In this document: piece by piece, positions 7,814 through 16,382 of the stretch | Layout of the letters: each line of letters begins with the position of its first letter | Position numbering within the stretch: the first letter of the stretch is position 1 | Assembly (NCBI GenBank): GCA_949935795.1 | Contig: CATLFX010000004.1 | Location: forward strand, 27,900 to 91,899 | Reading direction: 5' to 3' | Origin: an uncultured Oscillospiraceae bacterium | GTDB lineage: Bacteria > Bacillota > Clostridia > Oscillospirales > Oscillospiraceae | DNA length: 64,000 nucleotides | Notes under the pieces: model-generated | Database searches by the model: none | What the model was told of the DNA's origin: nothing | The model's input: only the letters and a program-made list of their open reading frames with translations | Program-made: the position numbers and the translations under genes

Positions 7814-7846
7814 TTGAAAATGATATATTAACATATTAAAATATCA
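7814..7846 (+). promoter_or_regulatory. Promoter and palindromic operator of the TRAP/GH31/uxu locus
   Basis: TTGAAA (7814-7819) and TAAAAT (7837-7842) are 17 bases apart. A 26-base imperfect palindrome, TGATAT...ATATCA, spans 7821-7846 with 11 of 13 positions symmetric, covering the spacer and -10 element. This is the location expected for a repressor site of the adjacent GntR protein. The rest of the 302-base gap from 7655 holds the gntR terminator and a 110-base untranslated leader with nothing else recognised. Confidence 0.6.
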
Positions 7847-7956
7847 AACGAGCGGGGTGTGAGCATGTGTTTACCGCCGGAGCGATTCGCCCGGACGGCC
7901 CCGCAAGGCGGCAAATGCACGCTTCGCGCTCAAATCGAGACTAGGAGGAGTCAGAA

Positions 7957-8973
7957 ATGAGAATCAAGAAGTTCCTGGCCGGCATGCTGTGCGCCGCTCT
8001 TCTCTGCTCTCTGGCCGCCTGCGGCGGGCCGGGCGGCGTCGGAGAGACCAACGCCGATGGGGAGAAGGTCTTTCACCTTCGGCTGGCCCACAATCTGGCG
8101 GAGGACCACGCGGTCCACATCGCCATGACCGCCTGGGCCGAGGCCGTGAAGGAGAAGTCCAACGGCTCCATCACCATCCAGATCTTCCCCAACGGAACCC
8201 TGGGCAGCGAGACGGACTGCATCACCATCATGCGGGCGGGCGGCCTGGATATGACAAAGGTGTCCGCCGCCACCCTGGGCAACTTTAAAAACGAGTGGAA
8301 CGCCCTGTCCGTGCCCTACGTGTTCAACGACAAGGACCACTACTATAACGTGATGGACGGCGAGATCGCTCAGGATATGTACCAGCTCACCGCCGACGCG
8401 GGCTTCATCGGCCTGACCTGGCTGGACTCCGGCTCCCGCTCCTTCTACACCGCTAAGACCCCCATCCGCACCCCGGCGGACCTGAAGGGGCTCAAAATTC
8501 GCACCATGGACTCCCAGATGGCCATCGACATGATGAACGCTTTGGGAGGCTCCGCCCAGGTCATGGGCTACAGCGAGATCTACACCGGCATGCAGCAGGG
8601 CAACGTGGACGGCGCGGAGAACAACGTCACCGCCCTGCGGGACCACAGCGACGTGACCCAGTACTACTGCTTTGACGAGCACACCCGCATCCCCGACATC
8701 ATTGTGCTGTCCAAGACGGTGTGGGACCAGATGTCCGACAACCAGAAGCAGATCCTGAAGGACACCGCCGCCGACATGACCGACGGCTATAAGCAGGCCT
8801 GGAAGGACTTTGAGGACGAGGTGCTGGAGGCCGCCGTGAACAACGGCGTGGAGCTGATCCGGGACGTGGACATGGCCGCTTTCCAGTCCGCCTGCCAGCC
8901 CATCTACGAGAAGCTCAAGACCAGCGACCCCGGGGTGTACTCCTACGTGGAGCGCATCCAGAACGCGGGCTAG
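7957..8973 (+). CDS. dctP: TRAP transporter solute-binding protein (DctP family), lipoprotein
   Basis: The 338-residue protein starts with a lipoprotein signal whose lipobox SLAAC puts the lipidated cysteine at residue 22, so it is anchored outside the membrane. The mature part matches the DctP fold: the start of the ligand domain FHLRLAHNLAEDHAVH, LKGLKIRTMDS with the conserved arginine that binds substrate carboxylate, and GNVDGAENN. DctP proteins bind small organic acids, including hexuronates. It is first in an operon with the two membrane subunits, two GH31 enzymes and uxuAB, suggesting uronic acid or uronoside uptake. Confidence 0.93.
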   Translation: MRIKKFLAGMLCAALLCSLAACGGPGGVGETNADGEKVFHLRLAHNLAEDHAVHIAMTAWAEAVKEKSNGSITIQIFPNGTLGSETDCITIMRAGGLDMTKVSAATLGNFKNEWNALSVPYVFNDKDHYYNVMDGEIAQDMYQLTADAGFIGLTWLDSGSRSFYTAKTPIRTPADLKGLKIRTMDSQMAIDMMNALGGSAQVMGYSEIYTGMQQGNVDGAENNVTALRDHSDVTQYYCFDEHTRIPDIIVLSKTVWDQMSDNQKQILKDTAADMTDGYKQAWKDFEDEVLEAAVNNGVELIRDVDMAAFQSACQPIYEKLKTSDPGVYSYVERIQNAG

Positions 8974-9065
8974 TTCTTTTTCTTGAAAGAAAAAGAACCA
9001 AAAAGAACTTTTAATCCGCTTCGTCTGCGGGCGGTGACCATATCCTTCCCGCCCGGTGACGAAAG
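8974..9065 (+). repeat. Stop-codon-abutting hairpin repeat, copy A
   Basis: The last base of the dctP stop codon begins a 26-base hairpin (GTTCTTTTTC / GAAAAAGAAC, loop TTGAAA), followed by CAAAAAGAACTTTT and then by GCCCGGTGACGAAAGG near 9050-9065. Related copies sit at 16100, 16205, 44015-44100 and 48805-48897. Confidence 0.7.
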
Positions 9066-9109
9066 GGTTCCTGATTGAGAGCCTGTTTATGACATAAGGA
9101 GATGACATC

Positions 9110-9586
9110 GTGAAGAAATTTGAGAAAATTTTGGACGCGGCCATGCGCTTCCTCATGGCCCTGTTCATGCTGGCCCTGCTGCTGGGCGGCACCTGGCAGA
9201 TCGTCACCAAGCTGGCCGGACACCCCTCCACCGTCACCGATGAGTTTCTGCGCTTTGTGCTGATCTGGGCCTCCCTGATCGGCTCCGCCTACTGCTTCTA
9301 CCGGGATGAGCACCTGTCCCTGGACCTGGTGAAGGACCGGGTGAAGGGCCCCGCCGCCGCCGTGCTGGCGGTGTTCATCGAGGCGATGGTGCTGTTCTTC
9401 GTCTGCTTCGTGTTCATCTTCGGCGGCTTCCGGCTGGCCATGTACGCCATCAACAACTCCCCCGTCATGCACCTGTCCTATCACTTCCTGTATGCCATCC
9501 TGCCCCTGTCCGGCGTGTTCATCGTCATCGCCCGGATCTTGAAGTATATCCAGTATTTCACCGATAAAAAAGGAGGGGACGCGTAA
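9110..9586 (+). CDS. dctQ: TRAP transporter small permease (DctQ family)
   Basis: A 158-residue membrane protein with four hydrophobic helices in the DctQ arrangement, including LMALFMLALLLGGTWQIVTKL and FVLIWASLIGSAYCFYRDEH; the latter holds the conserved W-A...G.A.......H pattern of DctQ. It is the small subunit that partners DctM in Na+-driven uptake. The start is GTG at 9110, selected by AAGGAGATG upstream. Its stop overlaps the dctM start by one base. Confidence 0.92.
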   Translation: MKKFEKILDAAMRFLMALFMLALLLGGTWQIVTKLAGHPSTVTDEFLRFVLIWASLIGSAYCFYRDEHLSLDLVKDRVKGPAAAVLAVFIEAMVLFFVCFVFIFGGFRLAMYAINNSPVMHLSYHFLYAILPLSGVFIVIARILKYIQYFTDKKGGDA

Positions 9587-10902
9587 TGCTGCTCACTGTT
9601 TTGGTCCTGTTTGGGTCCTTCTTCGTCATGCTGCTGGCGGGTGTGCCCATCTCCGCCGGCATCGGCATCGCCTCCATCATCACCGCCCTGGCCAGCGGCA
9701 TTCCCGCCGACACCCTGGCGGTGGTGGCCTCCCTGCGCTGCTTCTCCGGCCTGGACTCCTTCGCCCTGCTGGCCCTGCCCTTCTTCTCCCTGGGCGGCAA
9801 CATCATGAATAAGGGCGGCATCGCCCGCCGCCTGGTCCGGCTGGCCCGCCTGCTGGTGGGCTGGGTCCCCGGCTACCTGGCCACCACCAACGTGCTGGCC
9901 AACATGTTCTTCGGCGCGGTGTCCGGCTCCTCCGTGGCCGCCACCTCCGCCATGGGCTCCATTATGAGCCCCCTGGAGCTGGACGAGGGCTATGACCCCA
10001 ACTACTCCGCCGCGGTCAACATCTGCTCCGCCCCCACCGGCATCCTGATCCCGCCCAGCGGGCCCCTCATCCTGTACTCCATCACCGCGGGCGGCGTGTC
10101 CGTGGCGGCCCTGTTCATGGGCGGCTATCTCACCGGCGCTCTGCTGGGCATCGCCGTGGCGGCGCTGGCCATTTTCCTGGCCGTCAGGAAGGGCTACAAG
10201 AAGTCTGAGGTCAAGGAGACCGATCCCGCCTGGAAGATCTGGGTGGACGCCATTCCCTCCCTGCTGGCCGTCATCATCGTCATGGGCGGCATCCTGGGCG
10301 GCTTCTTCACCGCCACCGAGGCCGGCGTGGTCATGTGCCTGTACTGCGGCCTGCTGGCTGTTATCTACCGGGAGATGGATTTCAAGACCTTCTACGACCT
10401 GCTGGCGGACACCATGAAGAGCTCCGCCACCATCCTCTTCCTCATCGCCGCCTCCTCCATCATGTCCTTCGTCATGTCCTATACCGGCATCCCCGCCGCC
10501 ATCAGCCAGGGCCTGATGAGCGTGTCCGACAACCGCTACGTGCTGCTGCTCATCATGAACGTGTTCCTGCTGGTCATGGGCATGTTCCTGGACCTGACCC
10601 CCGCCGTGCTCATCTTTACCCCCATCTTCCTGCCCATCGCCCGGAGCATCGGCATGAGCGACGTCCACTTCGGCCTGATGCTCATCATGAACCTGGGTAT
10701 CGGCTCGGTCACCCCGCCTGTGGGCTCCTGCCTGTTCGTGGGCTGCGGCGTGGGCCACGTGAAGATCGAGGGCGTCACCAAGTACATTGTGCCCATTTTC
10801 GCCGCTATGGTGGCGGCCCTGTTCGTCATCACCTTTATCCCCGCCATCCCGCTGATCGTCCCCTATCTGTGCAAGCTGGTGCCCTCCTTCTGGTGGGGCT
10901 GA
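9586..10902 (+). CDS. dctM: TRAP transporter large permease (DctM family)
   Basis: The 438-residue polytopic protein is a typical DctM subunit with about twelve helices. Conserved blocks include LLALPFFSLGGNIMNKGGIA, GAVSGSSVAATSAMGSI, PPSGPLILYS and the second repeat TPPVGSCLFVG. DctM forms the transport channel and couples solute movement to the sodium gradient. Translation is coupled to dctQ by a one-base overlap. A perfect-looking hairpin region CCGGGGTCTCCGG/CCGGGGACTCCGG at about 10926-10961 lies between its stop and the first GH31 gene. Confidence 0.95.
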   Translation: MLLTVLVLFGSFFVMLLAGVPISAGIGIASIITALASGIPADTLAVVASLRCFSGLDSFALLALPFFSLGGNIMNKGGIARRLVRLARLLVGWVPGYLATTNVLANMFFGAVSGSSVAATSAMGSIMSPLELDEGYDPNYSAAVNICSAPTGILIPPSGPLILYSITAGGVSVAALFMGGYLTGALLGIAVAALAIFLAVRKGYKKSEVKETDPAWKIWVDAIPSLLAVIIVMGGILGGFFTATEAGVVMCLYCGLLAVIYREMDFKTFYDLLADTMKSSATILFLIAASSIMSFVMSYTGIPAAISQGLMSVSDNRYVLLLIMNVFLLVMGMFLDLTPAVLIFTPIFLPIARSIGMSDVHFGLMLIMNLGIGSVTPPVGSCLFVGCGVGHVKIEGVTKYIVPIFAAMVAALFVITFIPAIPLIVPYLCKLVPSFWWG

Positions 10903-11004
10903 GCCCGCGCGTGTAATTCATGATCCCCGGGGTCTCCGGCTCCAGCGCCGGGGACTCCGGGGAAGCGCCCCCTTTCATTTAAAATCTGACAGGAGTGATA
11001 CGCC

Positions 11005-13563
11005 ATGAAAATCTGTTCCGCCGTCACCGGACTGGAGCGCCTGGACGGCGCCTTCCTGCTGCACACCAACTGCGCCGACGTCAAGCTGTACTTTGTCACC
11101 GACGAGATCATCCGTGTCCGCGCCTCCTTTGACAAGGAGCTGGCGGAGGAGTCCTACGTGCTGGCCGCCACCGCTTGGGAGGACCGCTTAGACCCCCTGT
11201 TTGAGAAGGAGCGCACCCGCCTCCAGCCCGTCCGGCCCAACCTCACGGAAGGGGACAAGACGCTGGTGTTCGACACCGGCAAGCTCCGCCTGGAGGTGGA
11301 CAGGGACCCCATCTCCTTCCGGCTCTACGACCACGAAAACACCCTGCTCTACGAGGACTTGGCGGGCAATCCCTTTGTGCTGGACTCCAACAACCGGGTG
11401 ACCCACTACAGCCGGATGGAGGAGGAGGACTGCTTCTACGGCTTCGGCGAGAAGGCGGGGCCGCTGAACAAGAACAAGGAGTTCCTCCGGGAGCGGGCCA
11501 CCGACGCTATGGGCTACAACGCGGAGAAGATGGACACCCTGTACAAGCACATCCCCTTCTACATCCGCCTGAGCCGGACCACCAGGAAGGCGGTGGGCCT
11601 GTTCTACCACAATTTCTACGAGTCCGTGTTCAACATGGGCCGGGAGAAGAGCAATTACTGGCCCCGTTACACCTACTGGCAGGCGGACGGCGGCGATATC
11701 GACCTGTTCCTGCTGGGCGGAAACACTCTGGCCCGCATCGTGGACAACTACACCCTGCTGACCGGCCGTCCCGCCCTGCTGCCCAAGCGGGCGCTGGGCT
11801 ACCAGGGTTCCTCCATGTACTACCCCGAGCTGGAGAAGGACAGCGACGACGCGGTGCTGGACTTCATCGACACCATCAAGGAGGAGGGCTTCCCCATCGA
11901 CGGGTTCCACCTGTCCTCCGGCTACACCAGCTATCAGAACCGCCGGTGCGTGTTCACCTGGAACACCACCCGGTTCAAGGACCCCAGGGCCTACTTCGCG
12001 GCCATGAACGAGAAAGGGGCCCAGAACGTGCCCAACGTAAAGCCGGGCATCCTGCTGATGCACCCCTGGTTCCAGGAGTTTGTGGACAAGGGCGTATTTG
12101 TCAAGGCGTCGGACAGCGACGGGTACGGCGTGGGCAAATGGTGGGGCGGCGACGGCGCCTTCTGGGACTACACCAAGCCCGAGGCCCGGGAGGCATGGAA
12201 GAAGTACCTCACCGACAACGTCATCGACGTGGGCACCAACTCCATCTGGAACGACAACTGCGAGTACGACAGCCTGCTGGACAAGGACTGCCGGTGCGAC
12301 TTCGACGGCAAGGGGGGCACCATCGCCCAACTCAAGCCCATCATGTGCACCATTATGTGTAAGATCGGTGGGGACGCGGTGGTGGAGCACGACCCCAATG
12401 CCCGGCCCTATATGGTGTGCCGTAGCGGCTCAGCGGGCATTCAGCAGTACGCCCAGAACTGGTGCGGCGACAACTGCACCAGCTGGACCTCCCTGCAATA
12501 CAATATCCCCATCATCACCGGCATGGGCCTGTCCGGCCAGCCCAACGAGGGCGCGGACATCGGCGGCTTCGCCGGACCCGCCCCCGACGAGGAGCTGTTC
12601 GTCCGCTGGGTGCAGAACGGCGTGTTCCAGCCCCGGTTCTCCATCCACTCCGCCAGCAACGACAACACCGTCACCGAGCCCTGGATGTACCGCAATTCCG
12701 CCGGGCTCATCCGGGACGCCATCCTGCTGCGCTACCGCCTGACCCCCTACCTGTACTCCGCCGAGTACGAGGCCAGCCAGACCGGCGCGCCCATCATGCG
12801 GGCCCTGGTGTATGAGTTCCAGGACGACCCCGGCGTCTATGACGAGAGCTTTGAGTTCCTCTATGGCCGGGATATCCTGGTGGCCAACGTCATCGAGCCG
12901 GGGGCCAGGACCCGGAAGGTCTACCTCCCCGCGGGCTGCAAGTGGTACGACTGGAACGACAACTTCAAGTGCTACGAGGGCGGCCAGACCATCGAGGTCC
13001 CCGTGACGCTTGAGACCATCCCCATGTTCATCCGGGAGGGAGCAATCATCCCCATGGCGTCCAACCAGCTGATGAGCATGGAGCGGGACCACGCCACCGG
13101 ACTGCACATCGTCATGGCCCCCGGCGTGGAGCGCACCTATACCCTCTATGACGACGACGGCGTGAGCAACGACTTCCGAAAGGGTGTGTTCCGCAAGACC
13201 ACCATCCATATGTCCGGTGCCGACGTGGTGAAGGTGGACTTCACCTCCGAGGGTGAGTACACGGACCATGTGAAGGACATGGAGATCGAGATGATCCGCA
13301 AGGACCGCAGCCCCTTCTGGGTGGCGCTGGGCGACGAGAAGCTGGAGCACTTCCTGAACCGCCGCAAGTTCGACGCCGCGGAAAAGGGCTGGTACTACAG
13401 CCAGACCAAAAAGGCCGTGCTGGTCAAATACCCCAACCCCGGCAGGGACATCACCCGGGGCATCGCCGATATCGGCCAGCCCCAAGAGGCCAAAACCGCC
13501 AATGTCCAGCAGAAGGTCACCCTCACCGTTTCCTTCGAGGACTTCGATCTGATCGGGATGTGA
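11005..13563 (+). CDS. Glycoside hydrolase family 31, paralog 1
   Basis: The 852-residue protein is a GH31 retaining alpha-glycosidase: N-terminal beta-sandwich, a central barrel with DGGDIDLFLL, and C-terminal beta domains. The nucleophile is Asp417 in SIWNDNCEYD and the acid/base is Asp489 in NWCGDN. There is no signal peptide, so it acts in the cytoplasm on imported substrate. Substrate is not readable: most GH31 enzymes cleave alpha-glucosides or xylosides, but one group (sulfoquinovosidases) handles an anionic sugar. Placement between a TRAP carrier for anions and mannonate enzymes makes alpha-linked uronic acids a reasonable guess. It is followed 22 bases later by a second GH31 gene. 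Confidence 0.9.
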   Translation: MKICSAVTGLERLDGAFLLHTNCADVKLYFVTDEIIRVRASFDKELAEESYVLAATAWEDRLDPLFEKERTRLQPVRPNLTEGDKTLVFDTGKLRLEVDRDPISFRLYDHENTLLYEDLAGNPFVLDSNNRVTHYSRMEEEDCFYGFGEKAGPLNKNKEFLRERATDAMGYNAEKMDTLYKHIPFYIRLSRTTRKAVGLFYHNFYESVFNMGREKSNYWPRYTYWQADGGDIDLFLLGGNTLARIVDNYTLLTGRPALLPKRALGYQGSSMYYPELEKDSDDAVLDFIDTIKEEGFPIDGFHLSSGYTSYQNRRCVFTWNTTRFKDPRAYFAAMNEKGAQNVPNVKPGILLMHPWFQEFVDKGVFVKASDSDGYGVGKWWGGDGAFWDYTKPEAREAWKKYLTDNVIDVGTNSIWNDNCEYDSLLDKDCRCDFDGKGGTIAQLKPIMCTIMCKIGGDAVVEHDPNARPYMVCRSGSAGIQQYAQNWCGDNCTSWTSLQYNIPIITGMGLSGQPNEGADIGGFAGPAPDEELFVRWVQNGVFQPRFSIHSASNDNTVTEPWMYRNSAGLIRDAILLRYRLTPYLYSAEYEASQTGAPIMRALVYEFQDDPGVYDESFEFLYGRDILVANVIEPGARTRKVYLPAGCKWYDWNDNFKCYEGGQTIEVPVTLETIPMFIREGAIIPMASNQLMSMERDHATGLHIVMAPGVERTYTLYDDDGVSNDFRKGVFRKTTIHMSGADVVKVDFTSEGEYTDHVKDMEIEMIRKDRSPFWVALGDEKLEHFLNRRKFDAAEKGWYYSQTKKAVLVKYPNPGRDITRGIADIGQPQEAKTANVQQKVTLTVSFEDFDLIGM

Positions 13564-13585
13564 CCTCGGAAAGGAGCAAATCCCC

Positions 13586-16099
13586 ATGCTTTTGAAAAAA
13601 TATGTCTCCCATGAGAAAACCCCCGTGGGCTATGTGGTCCACGGGGACCAGGCCGACGTTTTGCTGGTCTTTCTCAGCGACGACGTGATCCGCGTCCGGG
13701 TGTCCTTCTCCCGGGAGTTTCCCGAGCAGTCCTACGCCCTGGTGACCACCGCCTGGGCGGACCGGCTGGACCCCCTGTTCGCCGGGGAGCGCACCCGGAT
13801 CACCGCCCTGGACGTGCCCTGTGAGGAGACCGCCCAGGCCCTGACCTTTACCACCGCCGCCCTGAAGCTGGTGCTGAACAAGTCACCCTTCGGTTTCTCC
13901 CTGTACACCGCCGGGGGGACGTGCATCTACCGGGATCTGCCCGAGCGGGCCTTCGAGGTGGACCAGCTGGGCCGCCTCAGCCACTACTCCTGCCTGGACC
14001 GGAAGAACGACCACTTCTACGGCTTCGGCGAGAAGACCGGCCACCTGGACAAGAAGTACCGCCGCCTGCGCATGAGCCCCAAGGACGCCATCGGCCACGA
14101 CCCGGAGCACGGCGACCCCATGTACAAGCACATCCCCTTCTATATCCGTGTCAACGAGGAAAACCTCCATTCCCTGGGCCTGTTCTACCACAACTCCTAC
14201 GACTGCGTGTTCGACCTGGGCCAGGAGATCAGCGGCTACTGGGAATCCTACTGCTACTGGCAGGCGGACGGGGGCGACATCGACCTGTTCCTCCTCAACG
14301 GCCCCACGGCGGCGGACGTGGTCCGGCGCTACACCTGGCTGACGGGCCGCACCGCCCTGCCCACCAAGCAGTCCCTGGGCTTCTGCGCCTCCACCATGTA
14401 TTATGCGGAGCTGGAGAAGGACTGCGACCAGGAGATCTACAAGGTCATCGACAAGCACCTCCAGGAGAAGCTGTGGATCGACAACTTCTGGCTGGCCTCG
14501 GGCTACTCCTCCGGGGAGGAGGACGGCCTGCGCTACACCTTCAACTGGAACCACAAGCGCTTCCCCGACCCGGAGAAGTTCTTTGAGACCATGAACGCCA
14601 AGGGCATCAACGTGATTCCCAACCTGAAGCCCGGCGTGCTGAAAAACCACCCCTATGCCAAGTACTACGAGGACCGGGACGCCTTCATCAAGACCGCCGA
14701 CGGCAAGGAGGACTACTACGGCCGCTGGTGGGGCGGCGAGGGACGGTTCATCGACTTCACCGGGCCCGCCGGACGGGAGGCCTGGAAGAAGCTGCTCAAG
14801 GAGAACATCCTGGCCAAGGGCTGTACCACCGTTTGGAACGACAACTGCGAGATGGACGGGGTGGAGGACCGGGACGCCAAGTGCGACTACGAGGGCGGCC
14901 AGGGCACCATGGCGGAGCTGAAAATCATCCACTCCAACATGATGGCCTATGTGGGCTGGAAGGCCCTGGAGGAGATGTACCCCAACCAGCGGCCCTACGT
15001 CATCAACCGGGCGGGCTTCGCGGGCATACAGCGCTACGCCCAGGTGTGGGGGGGCGACAACCTCACCGACTGGAAGACGGTGAAGTTCAACCTGGCCACC
15101 ATTATGGGCATGGGCCTGTCCGGCTGCGCCAACATGGGCTGCGATATCGGCGGCTTCGCCGGGGGCGCCCCCGAGGGGGAGCTGATGCTGCGCTGGATTC
15201 AGAGCGGCGTGTTCCAGCCCCGGTTCACCATCAACTCGGCCAACAACGACAACACCGTCACCCAGCCCTGGATGTACGAGGAGCTGCTGCCCCAGGTCCG
15301 GGCGGCCTACGCCCTGCGCTACCGCATGCTGCCCTACCTCTACTCCCTGATGTATGAGGCCAGCGTGACCGGCATGCCCGTCATGCGGCCCCTGTTCCTG
15401 GAGTTCCCGGACGACGTGAACTGCTACACCGACCAAAATCTGACCTTCATGTTTGGCCCGTCCCTGCTGGTGGCCAACGTGGTGGAGAAGGGGGCGGCGG
15501 AGCGGACCATCTACCTGCCCGCCGGGACCAAGTGGTACGACATGAACGACTTCATGCGGGAGTACGAGGGGGGCCGGACCATCACTGTTCCCGTGACCCT
15601 GGACACCATCCCCATGTTCCTGCGGGGAAGCGCCGTGTTTTTCACCAGCGAGGACGTGACCCACATCCTGTCCGACACCCTGCGCCAGCTGGACCTGACC
15701 GTCGGTGCGGAGGGGGACAGCAGCTTTGTGTTCTACGACGACGACGGCCATACACAGGACTTCAAAAAAGGCGTGTACGCCAAAACCACCATCTCCGTGA
15801 AAAGCGGCGACCGGAAGGTGATCTCCTTCCATAAGGAGGGCGGCTGGCCCGGCACGGTGGAGCGGCTGACGCTGAAGGTGGTCAGCAAGAGCAAGGGGGC
15901 CTACTGGGCCGCCGTAGACGGGGAGCGGATTCCCCGCTTCCTGGTCCGGGACAACTGGGAGGAGGCGGAGGCCGGGTGGTATTACAACCTGTCCGACCGC
16001 ACCGTGTGGATCAAGTGCCCCAAGCCCGCCAAGGATGACTTCGACATTGTGGTGTCCACAGAGAAATTCGACCTGATTGGCATGGCCGACGAGGTATGA
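13586..16099 (+). CDS. Glycoside hydrolase family 31, paralog 2
   Basis: This 837-residue protein is a diverged paralog of the preceding GH31 enzyme, sharing the order HIPFYIR, YWQADGGDIDLFLL, NLKPG, WWGG and the C-terminal FYDDDG block. The nucleophile is Asp419 (TVWNDNCEMD) and the acid/base is Asp491 (VWGGDN), so both copies look active. It too lacks a signal peptide. Two paralogs in tandem suggest two linkages or chain lengths of one substrate class. A hairpin repeat begins at the first base after the stop codon. Confidence 0.9.
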   Translation: MLLKKYVSHEKTPVGYVVHGDQADVLLVFLSDDVIRVRVSFSREFPEQSYALVTTAWADRLDPLFAGERTRITALDVPCEETAQALTFTTAALKLVLNKSPFGFSLYTAGGTCIYRDLPERAFEVDQLGRLSHYSCLDRKNDHFYGFGEKTGHLDKKYRRLRMSPKDAIGHDPEHGDPMYKHIPFYIRVNEENLHSLGLFYHNSYDCVFDLGQEISGYWESYCYWQADGGDIDLFLLNGPTAADVVRRYTWLTGRTALPTKQSLGFCASTMYYAELEKDCDQEIYKVIDKHLQEKLWIDNFWLASGYSSGEEDGLRYTFNWNHKRFPDPEKFFETMNAKGINVIPNLKPGVLKNHPYAKYYEDRDAFIKTADGKEDYYGRWWGGEGRFIDFTGPAGREAWKKLLKENILAKGCTTVWNDNCEMDGVEDRDAKCDYEGGQGTMAELKIIHSNMMAYVGWKALEEMYPNQRPYVINRAGFAGIQRYAQVWGGDNLTDWKTVKFNLATIMGMGLSGCANMGCDIGGFAGGAPEGELMLRWIQSGVFQPRFTINSANNDNTVTQPWMYEELLPQVRAAYALRYRMLPYLYSLMYEASVTGMPVMRPLFLEFPDDVNCYTDQNLTFMFGPSLLVANVVEKGAAERTIYLPAGTKWYDMNDFMREYEGGRTITVPVTLDTIPMFLRGSAVFFTSEDVTHILSDTLRQLDLTVGAEGDSSFVFYDDDGHTQDFKKGVYAKTTISVKSGDRKVISFHKEGGWPGTVERLTLKVVSKSKGAYWAAVDGERIPRFLVRDNWEEAEAGWYYNLSDRTVWIKCPKPAKDDFDIVVSTEKFDLIGMADEV

Positions 16100-16190
16100 G
16101 ATACTTTTTCTTGAAAGAAAAAGTATCCAAAAAGAACTTTAGACCGCTGACGGCCAGAGTGTGGACTGTCTCATTCCCACCCGGCCACGA
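16100..16190 (+). repeat. Stop-codon-abutting hairpin repeat, copy B
   Basis: GATACTTTTTC pairs with GAAAAAGTATC around TTGAAA at 16100-16127, directly after the GH31 stop, followed by CAAAAAGAACTTT, CCGCTGACGGCC and CCCGGCCACGAAA. Confidence 0.7.
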
Positions 16191-16204
16191 AAATTGATGA
16201 AAGC

Positions 16205-16290
16205 TTGAAAGTATCCAAAAAGAACTTTGGACCGCTGACGGCCGCAGGCAGACGCTGCTCCACTGCCGCCCGACGACGGACAGGCTGTTC
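16205..16290 (+). repeat. Hairpin repeat, partial copy C lacking the left stem arm
   Basis: Starts TTGAAAGTATCCAAAAAG and continues with AACTTTGGACCGCTGACGGCC and a diverged CGACGACGGACAG tail. It is in tandem with copy B, and its left hairpin arm is missing. Together copies B and C fill most of the 283-base gap before uxuA. Confidence 0.65.
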
Positions 16291-16382
16291 GACATACAAA
16301 GAAACTGTTAGACCTATATGCTGATTGTGGTTTCCCGCCCGCCAGGGCGGGAAACCAGGATAAAGATTTGGAGGGATTTTCC

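Noticed and set aside
13883..15832. A 649-codon minus-strand frame inside the second GH31 gene
   Set aside because: Low-complexity Val/Gly/His composition and a start inside a well-supported enzyme; typical antisense shadow of high-GC third positions.
16321..16365. Possible uxuA terminator or regulatory hairpin (TTTCCCGCCC/GGGCGGGAAA)
   Set aside because: The stem is real (around TTTCCCGCCCGCCAGGGCGGGAAA) but has no T run and sits close to the uxuA ribosome site, so it was not called as a terminator; it could matter for translation.
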